In this document: in pieces, positions 6,422-15,837 of the stretch | Position numbering within the stretch: the first letter of the stretch is position 1 | Layout of the letters: each line of letters starts with the position of its first letter | Made by a program: the position numbers and the translations under genes | Notes under the pieces: generated by a model | The model's input: the letters and a program-made list of their open reading frames with translations, nothing else | What the model was told of the DNA's origin: nothing | The model's database searches: none | Source of the DNA: Metallosphaera yellowstonensis MK1 | GTDB taxonomy: Archaea; Thermoproteota; Thermoprotei_A; Sulfolobales; Sulfolobaceae | Reading direction: 5' to 3' | Assembly: GCF_000243315.1 (NCBI RefSeq) | Contig: NZ_JH597768.1 | Location: 203,467-267,466, forward strand | Length of the DNA: 64,000 nt

Positions 6422-7630
6422 CAGCAGTTATGGGAATCTTAGGGAGGTAATACGGGAAAGTCGGTATTAGCGAGAAGTTTTTATTTTTCGACGTCGTCCC
6501 GCTGAAAAGATGCTGAACGGAAAGGGACCGATCGAGTTGGCTAGGGAGAGGCTGGTCAAGGCGGTCAACCAGGTTCTGGGCGTGGTCAGGAGGAACGGGA
6601 GGAGCAGGAAGGTCGGGTTGGCGCTAGTCCTCATGGTCCTGGTAGGTGGGAGGGCCAGCGTGAGGAACGCGGCCGAGACGTTCGGGTTGGACTACGCAAA
6701 CCTGCTGGAGGCGTTGGGAGAACTCGACGACGCGTGGAGGGACTACCTGGAGGTCCTGTCGGGGCCGGTGAAGGGTCAGGTGGCCGTCATCATAGACGAC
6801 ACCGTGGACCACAAGGAGTACTCCAGGGGGAGGGACGTGAGCCCCCACGGGAACTACTGAATCTACTGCCACACCCACGGGAGGTTCGAGAGGGGCGTGC
6901 AGCTCCTCACTGTCGCCGTAGTGGACCTCTCCACGGGCAGGACGTTCATGGTGGGAGCTTTCCCCTACGCCGTGAGGAAGATGTTGGACTTGGGGATGGT
7001 CACCGAGTTCAAGACCAAGATCGAGATGGCCAGGGAGATGTTGGACGTGCTCAAGGGGTACTTCCGCGTGTCCAGGGTCGTCTTCGACTCGTGGTACTAG
7101 TCAGAGAAGCTCGTGACGGACAACGTGGTGTCTGAGCTCAAGTCCAACCGGAGGCTCCTCAGGGTCGAGTCGGTCCAGGGGACCCTCGAGGAGGTGGAGG
7201 GACACCTCCCAGTGGGAGACTTACCCCCGGACTCTACTACGCCGACCTGACCCTGGGAGACCGAGCTATTACGGTAAAGTTGCTAGTCCGGGAATATAAA
7301 CGTGACTCCGGGACACAGGCCAGGTACCTCTACACGACCGACCTCTCGCTCAGCGAGGAGGAGATCGAGGAGGCCTGGAGGATGAGGTGGGAGATCGAGG
7401 AGCTCCACAGGGACGTCAAGGCCTTGGGACTGGAGGACTCCTCGTTCTGGAGGAGGGAGAGGCTTCAGGGCTACCTCACGATCTTCACCATCAACAACGT
7501 CGTCAGGGAGCTGGTAGTGGAGCTTAACCTGAGGAGCGTGGAGGCGTTCCTCAGATCCTCGAGCGCCGTTTAGCCTGACCGCCGGGGCTGATGAAAATCT
7601 TTAAGTTACGTTAAAGTCCCATAACTGCTG
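6422..7630 (+). mobile_element. Decayed IS4-like insertion sequence
   Basis: Terminal inverted repeats CAGCAGTTATGGGA are visible at 6422-6435 and, inverted, ending at 7630. They enclose a transposase with two nonsense codons and a frameshift. The ends match those of the roughly 64-bp MITEs elsewhere in the window, so this is probably the parental family. No target duplication is visible (GTCTTAAA left, CCTATGAA right). It marks the right edge of the AT-rich mer island. Confidence 0.8.
6510..7573 (+). pseudogene. IS4-family transposase, inactivated
   Basis: Reading from ATG 6510, the frame is interrupted by TGA at 6858 and TAG at 7098, then shifts near 7215-7235 into the frame that ends at 7573. 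The conceptual protein keeps DDE features: IIDDTVDHK, VVFDSWY and the C-terminal RWEIEELHRDVK, which is the Y/R-E-K type signature of IS4 enzymes. G+C content is much higher than in the mer genes on its left. The element cannot move by itself in this state. Confidence 0.8.
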
Positions 7631-7734
7631 CCTATGAAAGTCCGACCCCTCGTGAGACTGAAATGTAATAATAGTTTTCCAATTCCGCTCAAACTAGACA
7701 ACGTCTCGCGGACTCTGAGGTTTCTACTAGATAT

Positions 7735-8835
7735 TCATAGAAGGTGTTTGTTCTCGACGTAGCGGAAGAGTATCATGCGTTGTATTTCATCTGTCCCCTC
7801 ACCTATCCTCGTCAATCTAACGTCCCTATATGCCCTCTCCACCCTGCTACCTTTTGCATATCCCATTCCACCCATGACCTGGAGCATTCTATCTATGATC
7901 CGATGGGCTGAGTTGGAAGCCTTCAATTTCAGGGCGGAAACGAAGGGTTCCGCCTCCTTCCAACTCCTCTGAAATTCGTCACAAGTGACCTGGAGCATGG
8001 ACTTCAGAGCCAGAAGATCTGCGTAGGACTCTGAAAACCACCACTGAAGTCCTTGATACTCTATCAACTTCTTCCCGAAGGCCTCTCTTTCCTTTGCCCA
8101 AACCAACGCTTCCTCCATTGCCCCTAGGGCCAGCCCTAAAGCTATGGAGGATATGGCGATCCTCCCTATAGCTAGGGCGTACTTCACAGCCTCCCAGCCT
8201 TTCTCTATCACATGAGACGCTTCGACCTCACAGTCCTCGAAAGTTATCCTCGCAGTTCCCGTACCCCGATTACCTTGTACCTCTACCTTTTCTGCCTTCA
8301 CACAGCTTGACCTGGGAACTAAAAATATGGAGATGTTTTTGCTCCTTTCTTTCAAATCTCCCGTCCTGGCTACAACGAGGAAGAAGTCAGCATAGAGCCC
8401 CTGAGTTATCCACATCTTCTCTCCTGAAATTCTCCACACCCCTCCATCCCTAAACGCCCTCGTCCGAATGGAGGAAGCGTCCGAACCACAACACGTTTCA
8501 CTGAGGGCGAAGGACCCTATCTTTTTCCCTGATGCCATGTCCTCCAATAAATCACTGTACCTGTCTCCTAGGAACAATCTGAGAGGAGCGTTCACCAGCT
8601 CGCCTTGAACGTCTTGGAGGAGGGCTACGGATCCACTTCGTCTGGCTATCTGTAAAAGAGAGAACATGGCCTCGGCTAGAGGTACGCCGTGGTGCAGAGG
8701 ATCTAAGAGTCCTATCTCTCCCATTCTCCCAATTAGCTCTCTGGGATACCAATCTTCTCTGTCTATCTTTTCCGCGAGAGGTGCTACCTCTGAGTCGGCG
8801 AAGTCTTTAGCGAGCTTGACAATCAGGGATTCCAT
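7735..8835 (-). CDS. Acyl-CoA dehydrogenase
   Basis: The 366-aa flavoenzyme would oxidise an acyl-CoA to the enoyl-CoA. The N-terminal helical domain, the FAD/acyl contact region SFALSETCCGSDASS with WITQG, and the C-terminal helical bundle are in the usual order. The segment RIGEGTDEIQR near the C-terminus carries the glutamate of the EGT-EIQ motif. At 366 aa it is slightly shorter than the usual 380-400. No beta-oxidation partner is adjacent, so substrate is unknown. Confidence 0.88.
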   Translation of the reverse strand: MESLIVKLAKDFADSEVAPLAEKIDREDWYPRELIGRMGEIGLLDPLHHGVPLAEAMFSLLQIARRSGSVALLQDVQGELVNAPLRLFLGDRYSDLLEDMASGKKIGSFALSETCCGSDASSIRTRAFRDGGVWRISGEKMWITQGLYADFFLVVARTGDLKERSKNISIFLVPRSSCVKAEKVEVQGNRGTGTARITFEDCEVEASHVIEKGWEAVKYALAIGRIAISSIALGLALGAMEEALVWAKEREAFGKKLIEYQGLQWWFSESYADLLALKSMLQVTCDEFQRSWKEAEPFVSALKLKASNSAHRIIDRMLQVMGGMGYAKGSRVERAYRDVRLTRIGEGTDEIQRMILFRYVENKHLL

Positions 8836-8913
8836 ATCTCTAATCTCATTGGAAAGTCTTTAAACATTTGGTTTTTACATTTATTACATTTTAAAAGACA
8901 CAGTAATTAATTG

Positions 8914-9411
8914 TCACTTACAATAGGCCTCGATCTCCTTTTCGTCCAACATCCTCATCAACCTCCTCAGGCTCCCGAACCCTCTGTATCCGTGATGCCT
9001 TAATCCTCCGCTCATGGACGTTGGAATATGCATAAGTTCGTGCAAGATTACGTAAACCTTCTCCTCACAGGAGAGCCTATCGTATTTTTCGGATATCACT
9101 TCGACGATGTAAAGCCTCGAGTCCCCTAGGATGAATCTCCATTGGCTTGGCAGCCCTAAGGTCCTGGCCAGTGCCCTAGACCTGGATCCCTGACTCCTTA
9201 TAAATATTACCTTACCTAGGTCCAGACCTAGACTTAACCTGGAATTGAGAAAGAGAGCCAGTTCCTTTACGTCCTTAGCGTAGGTGTACCTCAACGTAAA
9301 TATGAGACCAGCTCTCCTTAAAGGTTTTCCCGGAGGCCCTTGAGACCATACTTTACAAAAGATATTTAATTGCCGAAGTAAATCTGACACTATGTACGGC
9401 CAGGAAAGCAT
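8914..9411 (-). CDS. Predicted zinc metallopeptidase-like protein
   Basis: The 165-aa frame contains HELMHIP (HExxH) followed by LRHHGYRGFG, the pattern of the archaeal putative metallopeptidase group (COG4900-like). The annotated ATG at 9411 overlaps the pirin start by 20 bp on the other strand and would include the pirin promoter, so the real start is probably internal; TTG at 9294 (LRYTYAKDV) fits family N-termini better. Whether it is a peptidase or a DNA-associated fold is unknown. Confidence 0.6.
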   Translation of the reverse strand: MLSWPYIVSDLLRQLNIFCKVWSQGPPGKPLRRAGLIFTLRYTYAKDVKELALFLNSRLSLGLDLGKVIFIRSQGSRSRALARTLGLPSQWRFILGDSRLYIVEVISEKYDRLSCEEKVYVILHELMHIPTSMSGGLRHHGYRGFGSLRRLMRMLDEKEIEAYCK

Positions 9412-10285
9412 GAGAAAAGCAATTCAAATCTTGAAGGGACACCACACGATGGACGGAGCAGGAGTCAAACTGTACAGAGTTTTCGGTGGACCTTCTACTG
9501 TGGACCTTACGGACCCGTTTCTGCTACTCGACTTCTTCGGCTCCAGCGACCCAAAGGATTACATTGCCGGATTCCCTTGGCATCCCCATAGGGGTATAGA
9601 GACGGTAACCTATATGTTAAAGGGGAGGGTTAAGCATGAGGACAGTACAGGAATGAGCGGTGTCATAGAGACTGGCGATATACAGTGGATGACTGCAGGT
9701 GGTGGAATATTTCATCAGGAGATGCCTGAGGTCAACGCCGACGGTGAGATGAGGGGATTCCAGCTTTGGCTGAATCTCCCTCAAGAGAAGAAGATGATAA
9801 CGCCTAAGTATAGGAACTTGAGGTCAAATAGTATTCCTCAGATCACCTTGGACAATGGAGTTAAGGTGAAGGTAGTAGTAGGAAAGGCAGGAGATGTAGT
9901 AGGACCCATAAAGGATACGCTCGTGGATGCGCAGTACCTGGAGGTGGAAATACCCCCTGAGACCACCTTTATCCACGACTTAAAGGATGGCTATACTGCG
10001 CTAGCATTCGCCTTCTCTGGGGAAGGCTATCCAGATCCCTCAGGGAGTAAAAAACTTCGTGAGGGAGAGTTAGCTGTCTACAACAGGGACGGGAGAGCTG
10101 TCTCAATAAGGGCAGGAGAAGAAGGATTGAAGATCCTGTTACTGTCCGGTAGACCTCTGGAGGAACCGGTGGCGTGGTACGGCCCCATAGTCATGAACTA
10201 CGAGTATGAGATAAGAGAGGCATTCAGGGAACTTCAGGAGGGAACTTTCGTGAAGACAAGAGCTGAAGTGGAGGACTACGAGTGA
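9392..10285 (+). CDS. Pirin family protein (cupin)
   Basis: The 297-aa bicupin keeps the metal ligands of pirins: FPWHPHRGIETVTY, GRVKHEDS and IFHQEMPE provide three His and a Glu in the N-terminal barrel. Some pirins have quercetinase activity, others act as redox-dependent regulators; the substrate here is unknown. ATATTTAATT about 25 bp upstream of ATG 9392 suggests a leaderless transcript. Confidence 0.88.
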   Translation: MYGQESMRKAIQILKGHHTMDGAGVKLYRVFGGPSTVDLTDPFLLLDFFGSSDPKDYIAGFPWHPHRGIETVTYMLKGRVKHEDSTGMSGVIETGDIQWMTAGGGIFHQEMPEVNADGEMRGFQLWLNLPQEKKMITPKYRNLRSNSIPQITLDNGVKVKVVVGKAGDVVGPIKDTLVDAQYLEVEIPPETTFIHDLKDGYTALAFAFSGEGYPDPSGSKKLREGELAVYNRDGRAVSIRAGEEGLKILLLSGRPLEEPVAWYGPIVMNYEYEIREAFRELQEGTFVKTRAEVEDYE

Positions 10286-10287
10286 GT

Positions 10288-10656
10288 TTATACCCTAGCT
10301 AACCTTTTCCCGTTATACTTGAAAACCAACTCTTGGGTGTGCTTTATTTTTCTATCTGAAATGACGATGAGGATACTCCTGCCCATCTCTCTCTTTAGGG
10401 AGATCACGGGTTCTATGTCCAGCTCGTCCCTCTTCTCAGAGATCTTCCTAAGGTCCTTCACAAGCTCCACTATGGACGCACTGTCAGAAATTGGAAATAC
10501 CTGATGACTGGCAAACTCCATTATGTTCTTGTCGTCAATTATGAACACAACGTCGGCTATGCCGAAAGCCCTGAGGATCCTTAGAATGAAGTTCCTCAGA
10601 GAGGAGTACTTCAGTCCGCTATTGAGGTCTATGGCTATTAATGGCCTTAACATCAC
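10288..10656 (-). CDS. Conserved-looking protein of unknown function
   Basis: The 122-aa product opens PLIAIDLNSGLKYSSL and has VVFIIDDKN and SILIVISDRK strands separated by helices. That alternation and the LIVISD strand recall von Willebrand A-like folds, but the sequence is too short and lacks a clear DxSxS site. It ends 3 bp from the pirin stop, convergently. Function unknown. Confidence 0.6.
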   Translation of the reverse strand: MMLRPLIAIDLNSGLKYSSLRNFILRILRAFGIADVVFIIDDKNIMEFASHQVFPISDSASIVELVKDLRKISEKRDELDIEPVISLKREMGRSILIVISDRKIKHTQELVFKYNGKRLARV

Positions 10657-10869
10657 CCGTTCTTGAGGGAGGTTAATTTATATACTTTTTCCCTACGATC
10701 ATGTACTAAGCAGTCCCATTTTATTTCAAATAGGAATATATATTGATTTATGAGAGAGTATAAGATTGACACCGTCCCTGGAGTTCTTCTAGTCTGAACT
10801 CGGTATGCTTGGAATTAATCCGATCCCGCGTCCCTACTCAAGGCTGATAAGGACATGCCAGACGATTAC
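10657..10869. other. Intergenic region
   Basis: This stretch holds the upstream sequence of the minus-strand gene (GAGGTTAATTTATATAC region) and a 15-codon frame at 10750 (MREYKIDTVPGVLLV) behind a TATA-like AATATATA. The mini-frame might be a decayed gene start; nothing else is recognised. Confidence 0.3.
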
Positions 10870-12036
10870 CTAGGGACTAGACCCACCCATTATCTGATCC
10901 CTCCAGAAGAGTGAGAAGAACGCTACGGAGGACGCAATCACTGGTACAGCTAAAATGGAGAAAGCTAAGCTCAGGCCCATCAGCTGAGAGAGGTAACCTA
11001 CTGCGACCGGGACAACTATGAAGAGGATGTTGTTGTAAGCCAGGAAATAGGAGTTCACGGCATTACGTTCCTCCTTAGATGTCGCCCTCTGTATCATGAT
11101 GGTAGCCATAGGGAACACCGAGCCGTGTGGTATTCCTAGAACTGCCATCAAGGCCAAGAATACGAAATACGAGGGGGCAACCAAAACACTGCCGACACCT
11201 AGAGCCGTGAGGATCACGGAGACTAACATCGGTGTCCTCAGGGACTTGAAAGGTCTGACGGTCATGTAGAACCTAGTTAAGAAGGAGGTTAGGAAGAAAG
11301 GGAAAAACGTGAAGTAGGCCAAGTCGCTGGGTACGCGGAATCTATCTATGCTAAGTATTGTGAGGAAGGTAGTTATTGCTGCGAAAGGTACGTTATACGT
11401 GGTGATAGCTAGAACTGACGCTAGTAGTCCCTTGTTTCTGAGGGCCGAGAGGCCGTGGACCTCCCTAGAGAGATTAGGGAAGCTAACTCTCCACGATAGG
11501 ATAAATGCTAGAACAGCTAGAGGGATGAATGCTAGGAACACGTACTTGTACGTGAATCTTGTTAATAGGAAGGATTCGTAGGCTGGCCCTAAGATTAAGC
11601 TGATGCTTAGACTAGCTGAGTACAAGGAGAGTAGTCTCTCTGCCCACCTTTTGTCGTTGACTAAAGACGCTGAAGTTATAAGGTTAGGCATCACGAGACC
11701 GAAAGCTAGTCCAGCTAGAGCTGAGATGGGCCATACGAGAATAGGGGACGACACGAAGAACGCCAACAAAAGTATCGCTATTGCGCCGTTAGACGCAATG
11801 AACAACTTCCTCCTCATGGTTGAAACTAGGACTGGATTGAGATATGATGTAGAGAAGAGTGTAGTTGCATACATCACTGCGGTGAGAATACCTACCTGCA
11901 CATTAGAGAACCCGAACTGATACTTGGCCAGCGGGCCCACAGTAGTAGTTACCATGTTATTTGTGGCTCTGGTCGCGATAGTCATCAAGGATATTATAAC
12001 CGCGACATACATCAAGGAACTTGAGACTCTCTTCAA
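10870..12036 (-). CDS. MFS transporter
   Basis: The 388-aa protein has about twelve hydrophobic segments in two halves, with a short basic loop after helix 2 (NPVLVSTMRRKLFI) in the place of the MFS motif A. It lies alone between the small unknown gene and tmcA, in the same direction. Substrate cannot be read from the sequence; drug or metabolite efflux are typical roles for such carriers. Confidence 0.8.
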   Translation of the reverse strand: MKRVSSSLMYVAVIISLMTIATRATNNMVTTTVGPLAKYQFGFSNVQVGILTAVMYATTLFSTSYLNPVLVSTMRRKLFIASNGAIAILLLAFFVSSPILVWPISALAGLAFGLVMPNLITSASLVNDKRWAERLLSLYSASLSISLILGPAYESFLLTRFTYKYVFLAFIPLAVLAFILSWRVSFPNLSREVHGLSALRNKGLLASVLAITTYNVPFAAITTFLTILSIDRFRVPSDLAYFTFFPFFLTSFLTRFYMTVRPFKSLRTPMLVSVILTALGVGSVLVAPSYFVFLALMAVLGIPHGSVFPMATIMIQRATSKEERNAVNSYFLAYNNILFIVVPVAVGYLSQLMGLSLAFSILAVPVIASSVAFFSLFWRDQIMGGSSP

Positions 12037-12108
12037 CCCATCATCCCTCCTGTATGAGATATAAAAAACTTTGTATAAGATTAAATTTTTTTTATGTCTG
12101 TATAAGCT

Positions 12109-14289
12109 TCAGCCAATGTAACCTGAAAGTATCTTTTTCATCCCTTCCCTTAACGCTTCCTCTACTCCCTTGCTCGTCTTCCCTAGCGATAAACCTGCGT
12201 GATACCAACTCTTACCTTGGAAAGTCCTGGCTATTATGGCGCCAGCCTCAGGTCCCTCCAACCTGAATTTAGCCTCCCTGAAGTGTCTCTCAGCTAAAGC
12301 ATGAACTGCCTCTGCAGCAGAATTATAGGGTATATTTCCACTGAGGTAAGCTCTCACCTTATCGAGATACACTTGGGGGATTTCGTCTGTTGGCGTACTA
12401 GGAGTGTTATAGAGTATTTCAGCTAATAGCTCAGGGTTAACATTGAAATATACCTGGTGAGCCGTTCTCAGAATCTTGTCTTTAAGGTAAGAGGAGAGAA
12501 GGAACGAGTACTTTGAAGCTTCAGGAGTTATAGGCCTCAGTACTATTAGAGAGTAACCTCCTAGGCTCTCGTTTTTCTTGGTAGCTAAGTGGATGGGGAT
12601 GAAACCGTTCTTGAGCCAGAACCTTAAGACTCTGATATCAGAAAGAAAGGAGGAACCTACCCAATCCATCCCCTCCTCCACGGCCCTCCGGGCCACATAC
12701 GATATCAGCTTAGTACCAACTCCCTTCCCCTGTAGCTCTGGAGCCACCGCAATTCTCATCACCCTCCACCCCTTGAGCTTTCCGAAGTCCTTTAATCTCC
12801 AGAACTTTACTACCCTGTGTGGGATGAGATGACCCAGGTTCTCACCTCCCTCCGATATTCCCTCCAACCTGGTCTCGTCCAGTCCCCCCTCCTCTACAAC
12901 CTGTGCCACGGCGGTCTCCGGCTGGCCTATGAATATCCTTTGAAAGCTTGCGTCTCCCAGCATCATCAGGTCGTCTGGGGTGTTCCTGTAATGTGCAGAT
13001 ACCAGGATGCCGTAAATTCTCCTCAACCTCTTTTCGTCCTCGAACAACTCGTTGGGAGTGACCTCTCCGTAACTTCTTGGAGGCTCGTTGATGTCCGGTT
13101 CGGCATCAAGAAGCATGACGTCATATAAGAAAGACTCCAATGGGTCTCCCTTAGAGTACCTCACGGGTTGATCTAACCTGATCCTCTGAACGTCGAACCT
13201 CTCCTCAAGGGAACTAAGATACTTCAAGAAGGCCTTACTCGATCCTTCGTATCCGTGTACCGTGGTGACTAGGATGCCCTTTTTCCATTTCCTCAACAAG
13301 TAATCAAGGGTTTCTATTCCCAGGGCTGCCGCCTCGTCTACCACTATGAAGTCTCCGTCAGCATCTCTCGATAGATCTGGCGGGAGCCACCTGATCCTGC
13401 TTTCCCCCACCTCGAGCGCCATTAGCTTGCCTTCCTTAGATTCCACCTTTTTGTATCTCCTTCCAAGGGCCCTCAACCCCACCTCCGAGAATCTCATTAC
13501 CTCTCTTCCAGACCAGTATGAAGGAGACGTAACGACTACGGAAATAGGATACTTAGTCTCCCCTATTAGGGCAGAGAGGGCCAAACCCACTGAGGCACTC
13601 TTTCCCCTACCCCTGGAGGCAGTGACTGCCAACAGCTTTCTCCCCTCCTCCAGTACTAGGTCAGCTTCGTCCACAACCTTAACCTGATCGTCGGTCAAAC
13701 ACTTCTCCGATATCTTTGGGTGCTTTCCCATCCTAGTCCTCCTGGGCCTAGACGTCTCAGAGGGAGAATACGACCTCACCGTGACCTGATCGTCCTTAAC
13801 TATTATAATTCCCCTGTGAACCTTTAGTTTTTCAATGAACCTCCTCTCAAAGAGGTCTCCTACCCTTCCTTCTCTCACCAAGGTTGACTTGTATAGCTTC
13901 ATGGTCTGAAGGTTATCCGTGAATATGATCACTACTCCACCTCCGCGGGCAGTTTCGGCAGCCCTCATGATGTAGGAGGGCCTGAAATCATCTAATGCGT
14001 CTATTAACACGAGGTCAAAGGACTGTCCTAGGAACCTCTCTGAGGAGGAGTAATCAATATCTATTACTGAATTCATGACTGAGGTTAAGTTCCTCAACCT
14101 TCCTTTACTTCCAGGTGCCCAGGGATGAAAGTAATATGCTGCCTCGGCCCTAGGGTTCAAGTCGAGATAAAGTTTCACCACATCAGCTACCGCCCTTTGA
14201 AACTGGTTACCTTCTATAAAGACCAAGTTTCTGAAGAAACCCTTCAAACCCTTTTCGAGGGCTGACCTCACTTCGTCACTTGACTTCAT
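12109..14289 (-). CDS. tmcA: tRNA(Met)/RNA cytidine acetyltransferase, copy 1
   Basis: The 726-aa protein would form N4-acetylcytidine in RNA with acetyl-CoA and ATP. Domains follow the TmcA/Kre33 order: N-terminal DUF1726-like domain, RecD-like helicase with Walker A SRGRGKSAS at about 225-232 and Walker B IVVDEAAALG near 316, GNAT domain with acetyl-CoA loop PELQGKGVGTK around 520, and C-terminal tRNA-binding region. It overlaps the upstream hydroxyacid dehydrogenase by 14 bp, so the two are co-transcribed. A second TmcA lies at 23641-25956; both keep all core motifs, so target specialisation is likely. Confidence 0.9.
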   Translation of the reverse strand: MKSSDEVRSALEKGLKGFFRNLVFIEGNQFQRAVADVVKLYLDLNPRAEAAYYFHPWAPGSKGRLRNLTSVMNSVIDIDYSSSERFLGQSFDLVLIDALDDFRPSYIMRAAETARGGGVVIIFTDNLQTMKLYKSTLVREGRVGDLFERRFIEKLKVHRGIIIVKDDQVTVRSYSPSETSRPRRTRMGKHPKISEKCLTDDQVKVVDEADLVLEEGRKLLAVTASRGRGKSASVGLALSALIGETKYPISVVVTSPSYWSGREVMRFSEVGLRALGRRYKKVESKEGKLMALEVGESRIRWLPPDLSRDADGDFIVVDEAAALGIETLDYLLRKWKKGILVTTVHGYEGSSKAFLKYLSSLEERFDVQRIRLDQPVRYSKGDPLESFLYDVMLLDAEPDINEPPRSYGEVTPNELFEDEKRLRRIYGILVSAHYRNTPDDLMMLGDASFQRIFIGQPETAVAQVVEEGGLDETRLEGISEGGENLGHLIPHRVVKFWRLKDFGKLKGWRVMRIAVAPELQGKGVGTKLISYVARRAVEEGMDWVGSSFLSDIRVLRFWLKNGFIPIHLATKKNESLGGYSLIVLRPITPEASKYSFLLSSYLKDKILRTAHQVYFNVNPELLAEILYNTPSTPTDEIPQVYLDKVRAYLSGNIPYNSAAEAVHALAERHFREAKFRLEGPEAGAIIARTFQGKSWYHAGLSLGKTSKGVEEALREGMKKILSGYIG

Positions 14290-15217
14290 AGATCGGCCTT
14301 TCCCCTTTAAGAGCCAAGAGCAAGTTCTTCACTGCAACTTCTGCCATCCTTTCCCTGGTTTCCCTTGTAGCACTCCCCAAATGCGGGGTCAAAACCACGT
14401 TTGGAAACTTTGTGAGGGGGTTGTCCCTTTCTAAGGGCTCTCTCTCAAATACGTCGAGAGCAGCTCCAGCTATCTTACCTTCCTCGAGGATCCTGATCAG
14501 ATCCACTTCATTCACTACCGGACCTCTGGACGCGTTTATCAGGAAGGCTGTCCTCTTCATGAGCCTGAGCCTTTCGTAGTTGAGCATGTGATAGGTCTCC
14601 CTGTTTAGATCTACCGTTACTACCAAAAAGTCCGACTCCTTCAGTAGAGTATCCAGGTCGACAAAAGTTGCATCAACATCGTGTTTGGACCTGCTGTAAT
14701 AAATTACCTTCATGTCGAAACCCTTCGCCCTCTTCAGTATGGCTCTTCCTATTCTTCCCATTCCTAATATCCCTAAAGTACTATGATGAACCTCCTTTCC
14801 CAACATGAATTCCGGATGCCAAGGTTTGTCCCAGAGCCCAGATCTTATCAACTTGTCTCCTTCAACTATCCTCCTAGCCACTGAGATGAGGAGTCCAAAT
14901 ATCAGATCAGCAGTGGCATCAGTTAGAACCTCAGGAGTGTTAGTAACTATTATGCCCTTGCTTTTGGCGTAAGCTACGTCTATGTGATCAAAACCAACGC
15001 TGTAAGTGCTTATGACCCTGAGTTTCTTACCTGCGTCTATCACCTCCTTATCTACCTTTTCAGTGAGCGTCACGAGTATCCCGTCCTTATCGTGAATTCT
15101 CTCCAAGATCCATGATTTTGGGGGCGGAATTTCCCCTTGCCACATCTCTACATCTACCTCCTCAGCCAACCTTTCAATCCATCCTCCAGGTAGCCTCCTC
15201 GTGACTAAAACTTTCAT
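14276..15217 (-). CDS. D-2-hydroxyacid dehydrogenase (glyoxylate/hydroxypyruvate reductase type)
   Basis: The protein (313 aa from ATG 15217; a GTG at 15235 would add six residues) has the NAD-binding motif LGILGMGRIGRAI, the substrate-binding TYSVGFDHID, catalytic Arg in INASRGPVVNE, Glu in VFEREPL and His in TPHLGSAT. This is the GyaR-type family reducing glyoxylate or hydroxypyruvate with NAD(P)H. I chose ATG 15217 because MKVLVTRR matches family starts. Its 3' end overlaps tmcA by 14 bp. Confidence 0.88.
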   Translation of the reverse strand: MKVLVTRRLPGGWIERLAEEVDVEMWQGEIPPPKSWILERIHDKDGILVTLTEKVDKEVIDAGKKLRVISTYSVGFDHIDVAYAKSKGIIVTNTPEVLTDATADLIFGLLISVARRIVEGDKLIRSGLWDKPWHPEFMLGKEVHHSTLGILGMGRIGRAILKRAKGFDMKVIYYSRSKHDVDATFVDLDTLLKESDFLVVTVDLNRETYHMLNYERLRLMKRTAFLINASRGPVVNEVDLIRILEEGKIAGAALDVFEREPLERDNPLTKFPNVVLTPHLGSATRETRERMAEVAVKNLLLALKGERPIYEVK

Positions 15218-15344
15218 CGTCCTAAAGTTACCCACTTCAAGCTAATGAAACTTACAACATACACGACTAATTATCGAACATCATAAAAATGTAGTAGTCT
15301 AAAAGGACCTATCTAAATTGTTCGGTTATAGAAGGGGTTTGGAG

Positions 15345-15612
15345 GGGGTTCGGGCTTCATTGAATTTTCATGAATTTATATCCAATTCTCAGCCCTTGAG
15401 CTTCACCGGGGTCACGGGGAAACCCGTTACTCCTCCGCCCCCTTAGCGGGGTAACCCCAACCCACCTACTCCCAGTGGGAGTGAGAGAGGTGTGGAAACC
15501 CGCACATCTTGAGGAAGATGTTGAGGGACGCGTTGAGTTGCCTGTCCAGGGTGAAACCACACCTCTCATACCTGAAAGTCCTACCTTTCGGGAAACCCGT
15601 CCACATCTCGGT
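15345..15612 (-). pseudogene. 3' fragment of an IS607-type tnpB
   Basis: Reading the minus strand, this segment is nearly identical to 52834-53095, the end of tnpB in the IS607-type element: zinc-ribbon segment, the DRQLNA-SLNIFLKMCGF region, and the shared tail with LTPTGSRWVGVTPLRGRRS. Homology continues to the right-end sequence GAACCCC. The 5' part of the gene is missing. Both copies carry the same frame discontinuity within the zinc ribbon. Confidence 0.75.
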
Positions 15613-15837
15613 AGACCCAAAATCATTCTTCTAAAAATATTTGATCTAATATTTCAATTATGGGAAGAGGTAAAGGTCTAAGGCGAGGGAGTCGCTGTAA
15701 TACTCATGAGCAGAGTGAAGGGGTCAGCGTTAGCAAGAAAGGGATTTCAGCCCAGTTATTAACAGAGGCACATGTCACCTCGCAATATGTTATGTCTAAA
15801 TAAGTAAGTTTATAACCGACTTATCATAAATCTGATC
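15613..15837 (+). promoter_or_regulatory. MFS promoter with inverted repeat around the TATA box
   Basis: TTTATAAC at 15809-15816 lies about 26 bp before ATG 15838, fitting a leaderless transcript. It is flanked by ATAAGT (15800-15805) and ACTTAT (15819-15824), an inverted repeat that brackets the TATA box and could be a repressor site. The rest of the segment holds no gene that I can support. Confidence 0.5.

Noticed and set aside
226-7630. Composite transposon in the strict sense
   Set aside because: The two bounding elements belong to different families with different ends and neither shows target duplications, so joint movement of the island by them is not supported.
9295-9411. First 39 residues of the metallopeptidase-like frame as genuine coding sequence
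   Set aside because: They overlap the pirin promoter and start on the other strand and lack family resemblance; I kept the longer frame but flag the internal TTG 9294 as more likely.
10750-10797. 15-codon frame MREYKIDTVPGVLLV behind a TATA-like sequence
   Set aside because: Too short to support; kept only as a remark in the intergenic entry.
15357-15626. 89-aa minus-strand frame as an independent gene
   Set aside because: It is a mixed-frame reading of a tnpB 3' fragment, shown by the match to 52834-53095.
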